Of a stretch of 64,000 bases of DNA, positions 43,737 through 52,011 are shown in pieces. The notes under the pieces are model-generated. The model saw only the letters and a list, made by a program, of their open reading frames with translations. It was not told where the DNA came from and did not search any database. Both the position numbers and the translations under genes were made by a program. The stretch comes from Pedobacter sp. Hv1 (GTDB lineage: Bacteria > Bacteroidota > Bacteroidia > Sphingobacteriales > Sphingobacteriaceae): assembly GCF_001412215.1 (NCBI RefSeq), contig NZ_LLWP01000002.1, positions 62,001 through 126,000 of the forward strand, in the 5' to 3' direction. Numbering within the stretch: the stretch's first letter is position 1; the number at the start of each line of letters is the position of its first letter.

Positions 43737-46088
43737 TTATTCATATTTTAATGCATCTACTGGTTTTGCTTTGGCCGTTTGATAAGCCTGTAAACTCACC
43801 GTAATAATGGTTACTATAATAGATATTGCTATGGCAATTAAAAATGGCCATATGGTAATTGTGGTACGATAGGCAAATCCAGACAACCAATTGTTAGATA
43901 AAATGTAAGCAATTGGGATAGCAATGAGGTTAGCAATCACCACCAAAATCAAGAAGCTTTTGTTCAGCATCTGCAAAATATCTCTGGTTTCTGCGCCCAA
44001 AACTTTTCTTACCCCAATTTCTTTGGTACGTTCTTGAACTGTAAATGAGGCCAAAGCAAACAAACCCAATATGGCAATAGAAAGCGTAACATAAGTAAAG
44101 ATGTTAAACAACTTATCAAGCCTTACATATTGGATATACACATTCGCAAAACTTTGATCTAGCCACGAATATTGGAAAGGAAATGGTTCTATCGACTGCC
44201 ATACTTCTTTTACTTCATTTAAGGTTTGTTGAATGTTAGCACCATTAACCTTGATGATTACATTATTTGCACTATTGGTATTTCTACCTTCAATTACATA
44301 AGCAGTAGGTTCTGCATTGGTTTCCATTCCTTTTTGTACATGGTCTTTTACCACACCTACAAGCGTTCTGCCTTCAATCCATTTATTACCTACTTCTTTT
44401 TGTAAGCCATATTTTTTTACAGCTGTTTCATTTACCATAATGGCGGCACTATCCGTTGCAAATTGCTTAGAGAATGCCCTACCCAATTGTGCCGACATGC
44501 CCATTACCTTAAAGTAATCAAAATCAACGGTGATCATACTTAAGTTTTGTACACTTTTGCCATTGTATTCTCTACCTACTACCTGCATCGATTTTACACC
44601 AGGATAATAGTTTACTCTACTTACAGCCGTAACTCCCTCTACTTTGGCCAATCTTTGTTTAATCTGATCGAAATTGTTTCGGGTCTCACCTTTCCTGATT
44701 TTAAATACCAGTACGTGTTCTTTATTAAAGCCTAAATCTTTATTCTTAATGTAATTGACCTGTTGTTTAATAATGATTAAAGAAACCATAAATATGGTGG
44801 CTACAGCAAATTGAACCAACATTAATGTCTTTCTCATCCATAAACTACCGATACTTCTGGATAGGTTACCCTTTAATACTTTTACCGGCTCGTAGCTCGA
44901 AAGGAAAAATGCAGCATAACCACCAGAAAGCGTAATTACCAATAACATTACGATTGACAATTGGAAAATCAGCAACTTCGGATTAGCAAAACCGAACAGC
45001 GAAAGTTCTGTTCCCATTAGGTTATTTAACACTGGCATCCCTATCTCTACCAAAGCAAACGACAGCAACAAGGCCATAATGCATTGCATTGCCGTATCTG
45101 TTAAAAAGTAGGTAATGAGGTTGCTTCTTTTGGCACCAAGCACTTTACGCACACCTGTTTCTTTGGCACGTTTAACAGATTGTGCAATAGACAGATTGGT
45201 AAAATTGATACAGGCAATAACCAATAACAAACCAGAGAACAACAATAAAATAGTAATGATGGCTGGATTACCTCTTTTTGCCGGATCTTGATCTGTTTTA
45301 GAATGCAAATAAATATCTGGAACTGAGGTAATAAAAATCTGTGCTTTTTTTAGATCAGAATCCTTTTTAACAATAGGTAGTTTTAAAAAGGTTTTGTTGA
45401 TTTTTTCTTCAAAGGCTTTTCTGTCTATTCCGTCTTTAACCAAAAAATAGGTAAAGAAATTTCCATTGCCCCAACCATCACCGGCAGAAGATTTTTTCAC
45501 GAAACCATCAAAATCCATGTGCTCAGGTGTATTGGGTTCTTCGTAAACACCACTTACAGTATATCTTTTGTTGGTATTGATCAGCAAGGTTTGTCCAACG
45601 GGATTGATATCGCCGAAAAACTGTTTACTGGTTTTACTGCTCAATACAATTTGATCTGGAGTTAAAAGGGCCTTTTGAGGCTCACCATAAACAAATTTAT
45701 AGGGGAACAAGTTAAACCATGTGCTGTCTACCCCCATAATGTGGTCTACATAGGCTTCGTTTTTATCTTTACTCACCAATCTCTGGCTCATATCCCAAAC
45801 ATAAAAACGGCCATAATCTAATATTTCAGGTAAGGCTTCTTTTAGTGCTGGCGCTAGCTCTGCCGGACTTGATGAATATTCAGCTTCGCCCGGACCCCAT
45901 TTTACAGAAACGCGATACACATTTTTTGCTTTTGGGTTCCAAGTGTCGTAGCTTCCTTCGTGGTTCGCAAATAACAAGATCATAATGAAACCTGTTAAAC
46001 CAACAGAAAGACCAAAGATATTCAGTGCGGTATATCCTTTGTTTTTCCATAAGTTGCGCAAAGCGATTTTTAAGTTTAACTTAAACAT
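43737..46088 (-). CDS. MacB/FtsX-type ABC permease 10 (first permease of TU1)
   Basis: A 783-residue inner-membrane permease. The common plan of all ten is seen clearly here: helix 1 (~20-40), a MacB-like periplasmic domain (~45-265), helices 2-4 with the coupling block NLSIAQSVKRAKETGVRKVLGAK, helix 5 (~415-435), a second periplasmic domain (~440-650), and helices 6-8 with VQERTKEIGVRKVLGAE before the KAKPVDALKYE tail. Such two-FtsX proteins would work with a separate ATPase to move or extract periplasmic substrates. It lies 139 bp downstream of ATPase 1, the first permease of the unit. Confidence 0.94.
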   Translation of the reverse strand: MFKLNLKIALRNLWKNKGYTALNIFGLSVGLTGFIMILLFANHEGSYDTWNPKAKNVYRVSVKWGPGEAEYSSSPAELAPALKEALPEILDYGRFYVWDMSQRLVSKDKNEAYVDHIMGVDSTWFNLFPYKFVYGEPQKALLTPDQIVLSSKTSKQFFGDINPVGQTLLINTNKRYTVSGVYEEPNTPEHMDFDGFVKKSSAGDGWGNGNFFTYFLVKDGIDRKAFEEKINKTFLKLPIVKKDSDLKKAQIFITSVPDIYLHSKTDQDPAKRGNPAIITILLLFSGLLLVIACINFTNLSIAQSVKRAKETGVRKVLGAKRSNLITYFLTDTAMQCIMALLLSFALVEIGMPVLNNLMGTELSLFGFANPKLLIFQLSIVMLLVITLSGGYAAFFLSSYEPVKVLKGNLSRSIGSLWMRKTLMLVQFAVATIFMVSLIIIKQQVNYIKNKDLGFNKEHVLVFKIRKGETRNNFDQIKQRLAKVEGVTAVSRVNYYPGVKSMQVVGREYNGKSVQNLSMITVDFDYFKVMGMSAQLGRAFSKQFATDSAAIMVNETAVKKYGLQKEVGNKWIEGRTLVGVVKDHVQKGMETNAEPTAYVIEGRNTNSANNVIIKVNGANIQQTLNEVKEVWQSIEPFPFQYSWLDQSFANVYIQYVRLDKLFNIFTYVTLSIAILGLFALASFTVQERTKEIGVRKVLGAETRDILQMLNKSFLILVVIANLIAIPIAYILSNNWLSGFAYRTTITIWPFLIAIAISIIVTIITVSLQAYQTAKAKPVDALKYE

Positions 46089-46227
46089 GCTGTATGAGAT
46101 TTATTTGTGTGTGTGTGTTTATATGTTATGGTTTGAAGTTTCATTGTCAATGGGATAATGGTTGGTGGCCTAACCCCACCGCCCATTTATTCTCCATTTT
46201 TATATTTTACTCCTTCATTTGGTGTGA
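46089..46227. other. 139-bp gap between ATPase 1 and permease 10
   Basis: It contains a short (GT)n run (TTGTGTGTGTGTGTTT) and a small GGTGG/CCACC hairpin. I found neither a sigma-54 box nor a TAnnTTTG element for the downstream permease, so it appears to be transcribed from the promoter at 48698. Confidence 0.4.
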
Positions 46228-46926
46228 TTAAATTAGTTCTTCGGTTCTTCCTTTGTTCACCTTTTCCGAAATTACATGACCATCTTTAAGATTGATGATC
46301 CGGTTAGAAAAACTTGCATCGTGGCTAGAGTGTGTTACCATTACAATGGTGGTACCAGTTTCATTTAGTTCGCAAAGCAATTCCATTACTTCGTTACCAT
46401 GGGTACTATCCAAGTTTCCAGTTGGCTCATCGGCCAAAACCAATTTTGGTTTGGTAACCAAAGCACGTGCTACTGCAACACGTTGCTGCTGACCACCAGA
46501 AAGCTGTTGAGGAAAGTGACCACTGCGGTTCACAATGTTCATACGACCGATAATTTCGTTTACTAATTTTTTACGTTCACCAGCTGGAACTTTATTGTAG
46601 ATCAAAGGCAGTTCAATGTTTTCGAAAACGGTTAATTCATCAATCAAATTAAAATTTTGGAAAACGAAGCCCATATTTCTTTTTCTGAAATTTGAACGTT
46701 CTTTATCATTCAGGGTTAATAATTCTGTTTCGATGAATTTATAACTTCCACTTTCAGGTTTATCTAAAAGTCCCATTACATTTAGCAAAGTTGATTTTCC
46801 ACAACCAGATGGTCCCATAATGGATACAAATTCTCCTGCCGCAACGTGCAGGTTAATGCCATTTAAAGCTGTAGTTTCAATTTCTTCAGTTTTGTAAACT
46901 TTTTCCAGATTTTCAATTTTAATCAT
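46228..46926 (-). CDS. MacB/LolD-type ABC ATPase 1
   Basis: A 232-residue cytosolic ATPase with all catalytic motifs intact: Walker A GPSGCGKST near residue 41, Q-loop VFQNFNL, signature LSGGQQQRVAVARAL, Walker B LVLADEPTG, D-loop GNLDS and switch histidine in MVTHSSHD. It belongs to the MacB/LolD/FtsE group that pairs with FtsX-type permeases. It is the only canonical ATPase of the array, placed between the adaptor genes and six permeases, and so may serve several of them. Confidence 0.95.
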   Translation of the reverse strand: MIKIENLEKVYKTEEIETTALNGINLHVAAGEFVSIMGPSGCGKSTLLNVMGLLDKPESGSYKFIETELLTLNDKERSNFRKRNMGFVFQNFNLIDELTVFENIELPLIYNKVPAGERKKLVNEIIGRMNIVNRSGHFPQQLSGGQQQRVAVARALVTKPKLVLADEPTGNLDSTHGNEVMELLCELNETGTTIVMVTHSSHDASFSNRIINLKDGHVISEKVNKGRTEELI

Positions 46927-46956
46927 TGCTGTATTTTTATCGGTTTATATTTTTAA

Positions 46957-47003
46957 AGATTGGTGCCCCGACCAAACGCAAAGGCACGAGGCTTAACCAA
47001 TCT
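46957..47003 (-). other. intercistronic nested hairpin
   Basis: On the minus strand AGATTGGT pairs with ACCAATCT, and an inner GTGCC pairs with GGCAC. Only a short T run follows, so partial termination or RNA processing between the small exported protein and ATPase 1 is more likely than full termination. Confidence 0.55.
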
Positions 47004-47009
47004 AAATTT

Positions 47010-47402
47010 TTATTTTAAGGTGAGTTTGATATTTTTATGATCACCCTTTTTAAGGTTCACTTCAAATTCTTTTTCACCAATTTTTTTATGGTAGAACTTC
47101 AATGTATAAACACCTGGTTCAACATTAATTTCTTGCACCGCTTTACTTAGCGCCAGAGTCATCATTACCTTGTCTTTCTGAACCAGAACAACTTTATCTA
47201 AAAGCGCTACTTCTCCACCAATACTAAATACTGCGTTGGGCTTTTCGCCAATTTTACTTTGAAGCTGTTCTTCAGTCACTTCCATTCTATATTTACTCCC
47301 ATTTCTAACTTCTGACCATTTAGAATAGTTTGATTCCTTTTTTTGAGCAAATGCAATACTTGCTGTAAATAAAAAGGCCATTATCATCATAAATTTCTTC
47401 AT
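47010..47402 (-). CDS. small exported protein of the array
   Basis: A 130-residue protein with a signal peptide (MKKFMMIMAFLFTASIAFA) and a beta-rich mature part. Its second half (INVEPGVYTLKFYHKKIGEK, then FEVNLKKGDHKNIKL) has the style of a PEGA-like or carboxypeptidase-regulatory beta-sandwich. No family is firmly recognised. It lies between the adaptor gene (20 bp upstream) and ATPase 1, which ties it to the same export system; it could be a periplasmic accessory subunit. Confidence 0.75.
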   Translation of the reverse strand: MKKFMMIMAFLFTASIAFAQKKESNYSKWSEVRNGSKYRMEVTEEQLQSKIGEKPNAVFSIGGEVALLDKVVLVQKDKVMMTLALSKAVQEINVEPGVYTLKFYHKKIGEKEFEVNLKKGDHKNIKLTLK

Positions 47403-47422
47403 TGGGTTTAATATTTTAAATG

Positions 47423-48667
47423 TTATTTATTGATTTCAATAATATCATATTGGTTAAACTGATCGTATGATGAGGTAATTACCTGTTCATCTTTTTGTAA
47501 GCCTTCTAATACTTCATAGTATAAATAGTTTTTACGACCAATTTTTACATTTCTTTTGGTTGCTTTGCCATTGTTTACTACAAATACCCATAATCCGCCA
47601 GTACTTTGGAAAAACTGTCCCTGCGTTAATAAAAGTGATTTACTGTTATCAGACAAAGTTAATTTTACCTGCATAGATAAACCTCTTCTCAATTCATCAG
47701 GAGACTTTCCTTCAAAAACCAACTCTACTTGAAACTGACCCGCAGTAACCTCTGGAATTACTTTTCTTACCGTTAATGAGTAAGTTTTTCCGTTAAACTC
47801 ACATTGTGCAGTCTGTCCTTCTTTTACACGGTTGATATAATATTCATCAACCCCTGCTTGTAACTTATAACCTTGCATTACATCAATTTTACCCAACATC
47901 TCATTGGCGCTGTATGATTTTCCAATAACCGGATCGTAAGATGACAAACGACCTGAAACTGGTGCCTTAATGGTCATGTTCTCAATGTTTTGACGGATAG
48001 TTTCTAAGCTCTCGTTCATTCTGGCAATAGAAGTTTCTATTTGCTGCAATTGCATGGTACGGCTTTGGTTTTCTTGCTTAACCGCTTGTTTCAACAATGC
48101 TTTTCTACCTTGATAATACTCATAGTCTTGACTAGAGGCATTAAACTCTTGCTGGGTAATTACCTTTTTGGCAAATAATGTACTGTCTATTTTATATTTA
48201 CGGGTTGAGGTTCTTAGGCTATTTTCAATGTCCATCATATCTTGGCTCATTACCCTTTGGTTTTGCTCTAAATCTAATCTCAATTTACGCAATTGATTAA
48301 TCTGCTCGGTAATACTTGTTTCGCTTGCTGTATAGCTCGATAAAGCATTAGGGTTAGCAATTCTTAAGAGTGGGGTTCCTGCCACTACAGATGCTCCATT
48401 TTCTGTAAAAATCTGTGCAACTGTACCACCTTCTGATGAACTTACAATTACAGAGGTTAAAGGAACTACACTTGCATTAAGTAAAACTACATCCTCAAAA
48501 TCTCCGTATTGTACTTTACTAATGGTAATTTTATCTGCATCTGCTTTAAACACTTTATTTAACGATAAATTGTATCCATAAGCTACGAGTGCTAGAAAAA
48601 CAACGGCACCAACAATAATTAATATCGTTTTTTTATTAAATCTTTTTTTCTGTATTACTTTGTCCAT
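47423..48667 (-). CDS. membrane-fusion adaptor (HlyD/MacA-like), first gene of TU1
   Basis: A 414-residue periplasmic adaptor. One N-terminal membrane anchor (TILIIVGAVVFLALVAYGY, ~14-32) is followed by a biotinyl-lipoyl-like half (SSEGGTVAQIFTENGASVV), a long alpha-helical hairpin (~105-230, with LRKLRLDLEQNQRVMSQDM), then MTIKAPVSGRLSSYDPVIGK and beta-barrel parts. It would bridge inner-membrane permeases to an outer-membrane channel, but no TolC-type gene is present in the window. I start at 48667 (MDKVIQKKRF): a frame open to 48703 would have its start inside the sigma-54 promoter, upstream of the transcript start. Confidence 0.92.
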   Translation of the reverse strand: MDKVIQKKRFNKKTILIIVGAVVFLALVAYGYNLSLNKVFKADADKITISKVQYGDFEDVVLLNASVVPLTSVIVSSSEGGTVAQIFTENGASVVAGTPLLRIANPNALSSYTASETSITEQINQLRKLRLDLEQNQRVMSQDMMDIENSLRTSTRKYKIDSTLFAKKVITQQEFNASSQDYEYYQGRKALLKQAVKQENQSRTMQLQQIETSIARMNESLETIRQNIENMTIKAPVSGRLSSYDPVIGKSYSANEMLGKIDVMQGYKLQAGVDEYYINRVKEGQTAQCEFNGKTYSLTVRKVIPEVTAGQFQVELVFEGKSPDELRRGLSMQVKLTLSDNSKSLLLTQGQFFQSTGGLWVFVVNNGKATKRNVKIGRKNYLYYEVLEGLQKDEQVITSSYDQFNQYDIIEINK

Positions 48668-48697
48668 GTGGGTATATTCTGTTATTGTTATGCCTTT

Positions 48698-48714
48698 TGC
48701 CAAGTTTATGCCAA
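48698..48714 (-). promoter_or_regulatory. sigma-54 promoter of the first unit (TU1)
   Basis: Minus strand TTGGCATAAACTTGGCA matches the RpoN consensus TTGGCACG-N4-TTGCA at 10 of 13 fixed positions, with GG at -25/-24 and GC at -13/-12. The expected transcript start is near 48687, 20 nt ahead of the adaptor start codon at 48667. Confidence 0.85.
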
Positions 48715-48741
48715 GAGCGATAAAAATTTTAAAACACTGTA

Positions 48742-48754
48742 AATCAGCTAATTA
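48742..48754 (-). promoter_or_regulatory. IHF-consensus site at -55 to -67 of TU1
   Basis: AATCAGCTAATTA fits WATCARNNNNTTR at every defined position and differs from the TU2 element by one base, at the same offset from the promoter. Confidence 0.65.
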
Positions 48755-48783
48755 TTTTTAATGACTGTAAAATTATGTCCAAT

Positions 48784-48811
48784 ATCGAACAGTAGCTGTA
48801 CACCATCGAAC
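48784..48811 (-). promoter_or_regulatory. candidate upstream activator site of TU1
   Basis: Minus strand GTTCGATGG, then TGTACAGC, then TACTGTTCGAT, at -97 to -124. The direct repeat ATCGAACAGT (48784-48793 and 48805-48814 on the plus strand) has a 21-bp period, two helical turns, so two activator dimers could sit on the same DNA face. Confidence 0.75.
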
Positions 48812-48820
48812 AGTTTCTTA

Positions 48821-48828
48821 TAAATTTG
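48821..48828 (+). promoter_or_regulatory. -7 element (TAAATTTG) for the NtrC-type regulator
   Basis: A TAnnTTTG match 7 bp beyond the activator-site repeat. The activator site would cover the -14 to -45 region of this promoter, so the regulator could limit its own transcription. No good -33 box is visible. Confidence 0.4.
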
Positions 48829-48839
48829 TTCTTGAAAAT

Positions 48840-48988
48840 AAGGTAAAAGGTGTAGGGTATAGGGTTTAAGGCTATACATCGATCTGTAAATAGGATTAAA
48901 ATGTTAAAGCTCCTAAGATGATCATGAGCCCCGTACCATAACTCACAGCCCGCAGCCCATATCAATCTTTATACTTAATACTTTCTAC
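48840..48988 (+). other. leader of the NtrC-type regulator gene
   Basis: If the -7 element at 48821 is used, about 155 nt of leader precede the start codon. It holds a partial copy of the array palindrome (AAGGTAAAAGGTGTAGGG, 48840 on) and a TCTTTATACTTAATACTT word that recurs in the cysD/cysN hairpin near 57880. No riboswitch is recognised. Confidence 0.4.
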
Positions 48989-50359
48989 ATGACAGAAGCC
49001 AATATTTTAGTAATTGATGACGATGACGATATTTTATTAAGTGCTCGTTTATTTCTAAAGCAACATTTTAACCAAGTGTTAACTTGTAAATCGCCGAGAG
49101 AAATAAATGTATTGCTAAGTAAAAACGAAGTTGATATTATTTTATTAGACATGAACTACCAAAAAGGGGCAAGTGACGGTCGCGAAGGTTTATATTGGTT
49201 AGAACATATCCTGTCTATTGATAAAGATTATGTCGTGATTTTAATGACTGCATTTGGTAATGTAGAATTAGCTGTGCAAGCGATCAAAAAAGGAGCTACA
49301 GACTTTATCTTAAAACCTTGGGAAAACGAAAAATTATTTGCCACTTTATCTGCTGCTGCCAAACTCAGACAATCTAACAAAAAGGTTAAAAAGCTAGAAA
49401 AAATACATACCTCTATCCAAAGTGATATGGCTCGGAAGTTTGAGCACATTGTAGGTAATGATGATAGCGTGCAGCAACTTCAAAAAACCTTAGTAAAAGT
49501 TGCCCCAACAGATGCCAATGTATTAATTTTAGGCGAAAATGGTACAGGAAAACAGGTTTTCGCCTACGAACTCCATAAAAACTCATTGCGTAGGAAACAG
49601 ATTTTTATGCATGTAGATTTAGGTTCGCTAAACGAAAATCTATTTGAAAGCGAACTGTTCGGTTATGCAAAAGGCGCTTTTACCGATGCCCGTGAAGATA
49701 AACCCGGTCGTTTTGAAATGGCTGATGGAGGAACGATCTTTTTAGATGAGATTGGAAACCTTTCTCTACCCTTGCAAGCTAAATTACTCAGTGTACTGCA
49801 AAACAGAACAGTAACCAGATTAGGAGAAAGTAAGGAAAGAAAAATTGATGTGCGTTTAATCAGTGCCACCAATATGCCATTAAATGAAATGGTAGCCAAA
49901 GGAACCTTTAGACAAGATTTACTGTTCCGTATCAATACTGTAGAATTAATTCTACCTCCATTGCGTCAACGTGGCAAAGACATTATATTGCTGGCCCATC
50001 ATTTCTTGCAAACCTTTAGCAACAAATACCATAAAAATTTAAAGGGTATTAATACAAAAGCTGAACAAACCCTGCTTCATTACAGTTGGCCAGGTAACAT
50101 TAGAGAATTGCAACATGTATTGGAACGGGCCGTAATTATGACCGATGGTTTGGAAATCACCGAGAATGATTTGCAACTTTCTCCGCAGAAATTTGGCAAC
50201 CAAGCTGTTTTGCAAACCGATATGCCATTAGATGAGATGGAAAAAATGATGGTCAACAAAGCGATAGAGAAACATAAAGGCAATATTTCTAGAGCGGCGG
50301 CAGAGTTAGGCTTAACCCGTGCGGCACTTTACAGAAGAATTGAGAAATTTGGCTTGTAA
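48989..50359 (+). CDS. NtrC-family sigma-54-dependent response regulator
   Basis: A 456-residue activator. The receiver (1-~120) has DDDDD near 10-14, phospho-acceptor Asp54 in LLDMNYQKG and the lysine in FILKPW. The AAA+ domain (~150-375) has Walker A GENGTGKQ, Walker B GGTIFLDEIG and the sigma-54 contact loop GAFTDA (GAFTGA in most). A Fis-type helix-turn-helix closes the protein (NISRAAAELGLTRAALYRRI). It is divergent from the transporter array whose two promoters carry matching sigma-54 boxes and upstream sites; it is their likely activator. Confidence 0.96.
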   Translation: MTEANILVIDDDDDILLSARLFLKQHFNQVLTCKSPREINVLLSKNEVDIILLDMNYQKGASDGREGLYWLEHILSIDKDYVVILMTAFGNVELAVQAIKKGATDFILKPWENEKLFATLSAAAKLRQSNKKVKKLEKIHTSIQSDMARKFEHIVGNDDSVQQLQKTLVKVAPTDANVLILGENGTGKQVFAYELHKNSLRRKQIFMHVDLGSLNENLFESELFGYAKGAFTDAREDKPGRFEMADGGTIFLDEIGNLSLPLQAKLLSVLQNRTVTRLGESKERKIDVRLISATNMPLNEMVAKGTFRQDLLFRINTVELILPPLRQRGKDIILLAHHFLQTFSNKYHKNLKGINTKAEQTLLHYSWPGNIRELQHVLERAVIMTDGLEITENDLQLSPQKFGNQAVLQTDMPLDEMEKMMVNKAIEKHKGNISRAAAELGLTRAALYRRIEKFGL

Positions 50360-50570
50360 GTGATAGGGAGATATTAGAGGTGAGATGTGAGATATGAGAT
50401 TTGGGTATCAAGTATGGAGTATCAAGTATCAAGACCTTGCAACCTGCAATACAAAGCTTTCAACTTTTTATACTATGACTTTGCTCTCCAAACTCCAGCC
50501 TCCAAACTTCAGACTCCCGACTTTAGAACTATAGACTTTTAACTAAATACTTACTACTTTTAACCCAGAG
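50360..50570. repeat. low-complexity repeat between regulator and kinase genes
   Basis: No gene. Words such as GAGGTGAGATGTGAGATATG and GTATCAAGTATGGAGTATC, then pyrimidine-rich CTCCAAACTCCAGCCTCC and ACTATAGACTTTT, give purine-rich then pyrimidine-rich halves. Related words occur at 20560-20632 and 57840-57905. No TAnnTTTG element for the kinase gene was found. Confidence 0.55.
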
Positions 50571-51929
50571 ATGTTTTACCAAAGATTTACCTTCCGTTTA
50601 ATTAGTCGCTTATTGTTTGTTAACATATTGGCGGTGTTATTGGTTTATCTTATTAGAAACACACAACTATGGTTTACCATTACCGGTGTTGGTTTGGTTT
50701 TATTGGGCAGTACCATTTCTCTTTATTTTTACATCAACCAGATTAGAAATGACATTAAACGATTTATTCTCGCAGTAAAAACTAGAGATCATACTTTAAA
50801 TTTCAAAAACAAAATTACCAAAGGCAGTTTCCCAGAGCTCTATGAATCATTTAACGACATTATTCAAATTCATAAGGACATCCAATTAGAACAGGACGCT
50901 ATTTTTCAGCTAATTAAAACTATTCTAGAGCAGGTTCCGGTTGGAGTAATTGTAGTTAAAAAAAGTAAAACTGTTAATGAAAAATCGGAGATCTCTTTCT
51001 TCAATATTGCCGCAAGTAACCTTTTAAATGTACCTGCTTACAGTTATTGGAACCGTTTTGAAGAACATTTACCAATTTTTGCTGCCGAGATAGAAAAGAT
51101 CAATTCTGGTGGAAAACGTTTTTTGGAATTGAAGATCCAAGATAAGTTTATCCAACTTTCTATAGAAGTTATTCCGCTCAATCTTTATGGGGCTGATCAC
51201 ATCATTATTTCTTTCCAAAATATTAAGGATGAAATTGAGCAAAAAGAAACAGAAGCATGGAACCGCTTAATTGGGGTGATTTCTCATGAAATTTTAAATT
51301 CGATAACACCAATTAGCTCTTTATCAGACACGGTTAACCAGATGATCACTAACAAACTGACACTGAACCAAGAAGATTTGGAGGATTTAAAACCTGCGCT
51401 ACAAACCATTAAACGACGTTCTGAAGGTCTTTTAGATTTTGTAAAAGATTACCGCTTGATTGCCGAATTACCAACTCCAAATGTTGAACAACACAGTGTT
51501 GGCGAAATTTTACAGCATGTAAAGGTGCTGATGCATCCAATGGTGAGTGCCAAACACATTAAATTACAAGTACTGCAAACTGCCTCTAAAATATCCCTAC
51601 AAATTGATTTTAAGTTGGTAGAACAAGCGCTGATCAATTTAATTACCAATAGCATGTATGCATTAGAACATACAGAGCAACCTGTAATAGAAATCACCTA
51701 CAGATTGGCACATAATAAGGTTTATGTAGATGTAATTGACAATGGAAAGGGGATTGAAACCGCCAATATTGAGAAAATCTTTGTGCCCTTTTATACTACC
51801 CGAAAAAATGGTTCAGGTATAGGCCTCACCATCACACGCAACATTATGAAAATGCATAGAGGCAGTTTAGAAGTCGATTCTATTCCGAATGAACGCACCA
51901 CTTTCTCTTTGGTATTTAACTACGCTTAG
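50571..51929 (+). CDS. NtrB-type histidine kinase with intramembrane sensor
   Basis: A 452-residue kinase. Two membrane helices (LLFVNILAVLLVYLI and FTITGVGLVLLGSTISLYFY) are separated by only about five residues, so there is almost no periplasmic loop. A PAS-like region spans ~110-220. The dimerisation helix has His239 in VISHEILNSITPI. The ATPase domain shows NLITNSMYAL, DNGKGIE and the GSGIGLTITRNIMKMH lid. The partner is the NtrC-type regulator upstream. Kinases of this layout often sense the membrane or a partner permease. Confidence 0.92.
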   Translation: MFYQRFTFRLISRLLFVNILAVLLVYLIRNTQLWFTITGVGLVLLGSTISLYFYINQIRNDIKRFILAVKTRDHTLNFKNKITKGSFPELYESFNDIIQIHKDIQLEQDAIFQLIKTILEQVPVGVIVVKKSKTVNEKSEISFFNIAASNLLNVPAYSYWNRFEEHLPIFAAEIEKINSGGKRFLELKIQDKFIQLSIEVIPLNLYGADHIIISFQNIKDEIEQKETEAWNRLIGVISHEILNSITPISSLSDTVNQMITNKLTLNQEDLEDLKPALQTIKRRSEGLLDFVKDYRLIAELPTPNVEQHSVGEILQHVKVLMHPMVSAKHIKLQVLQTASKISLQIDFKLVEQALINLITNSMYALEHTEQPVIEITYRLAHNKVYVDVIDNGKGIETANIEKIFVPFYTTRKNGSGIGLTITRNIMKMHRGSLEVDSIPNERTTFSLVFNYA

Positions 51930-52011
51930 TGTATCAATAGCAAGCCTTGTTTCGTGTGGGCACAAACCAAGTCTATTTCCTATTCCCTATTTACTATTCC
52001 CCATTTCCTAC

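Noticed and set aside
46089..46227. Third sigma-54 promoter sought before permease 10
   Set aside because: No GG-N10-GC box on the minus strand and no IHF-like or activator-site sequence at the conserved distances.
20639..48703. Array considered as a lipoprotein-release (Lol) or cell-division (FtsEX) locus
   Set aside because: Ten diverged permeases of ~790 aa with two periplasmic domains, sigma-54 control and an HlyD-type adaptor do not match single-copy LolCDE or FtsEX systems.
48667..48703. Longer adaptor start at 48703
   Set aside because: It would place the start codon inside the sigma-54 promoter and upstream of the predicted transcript start.
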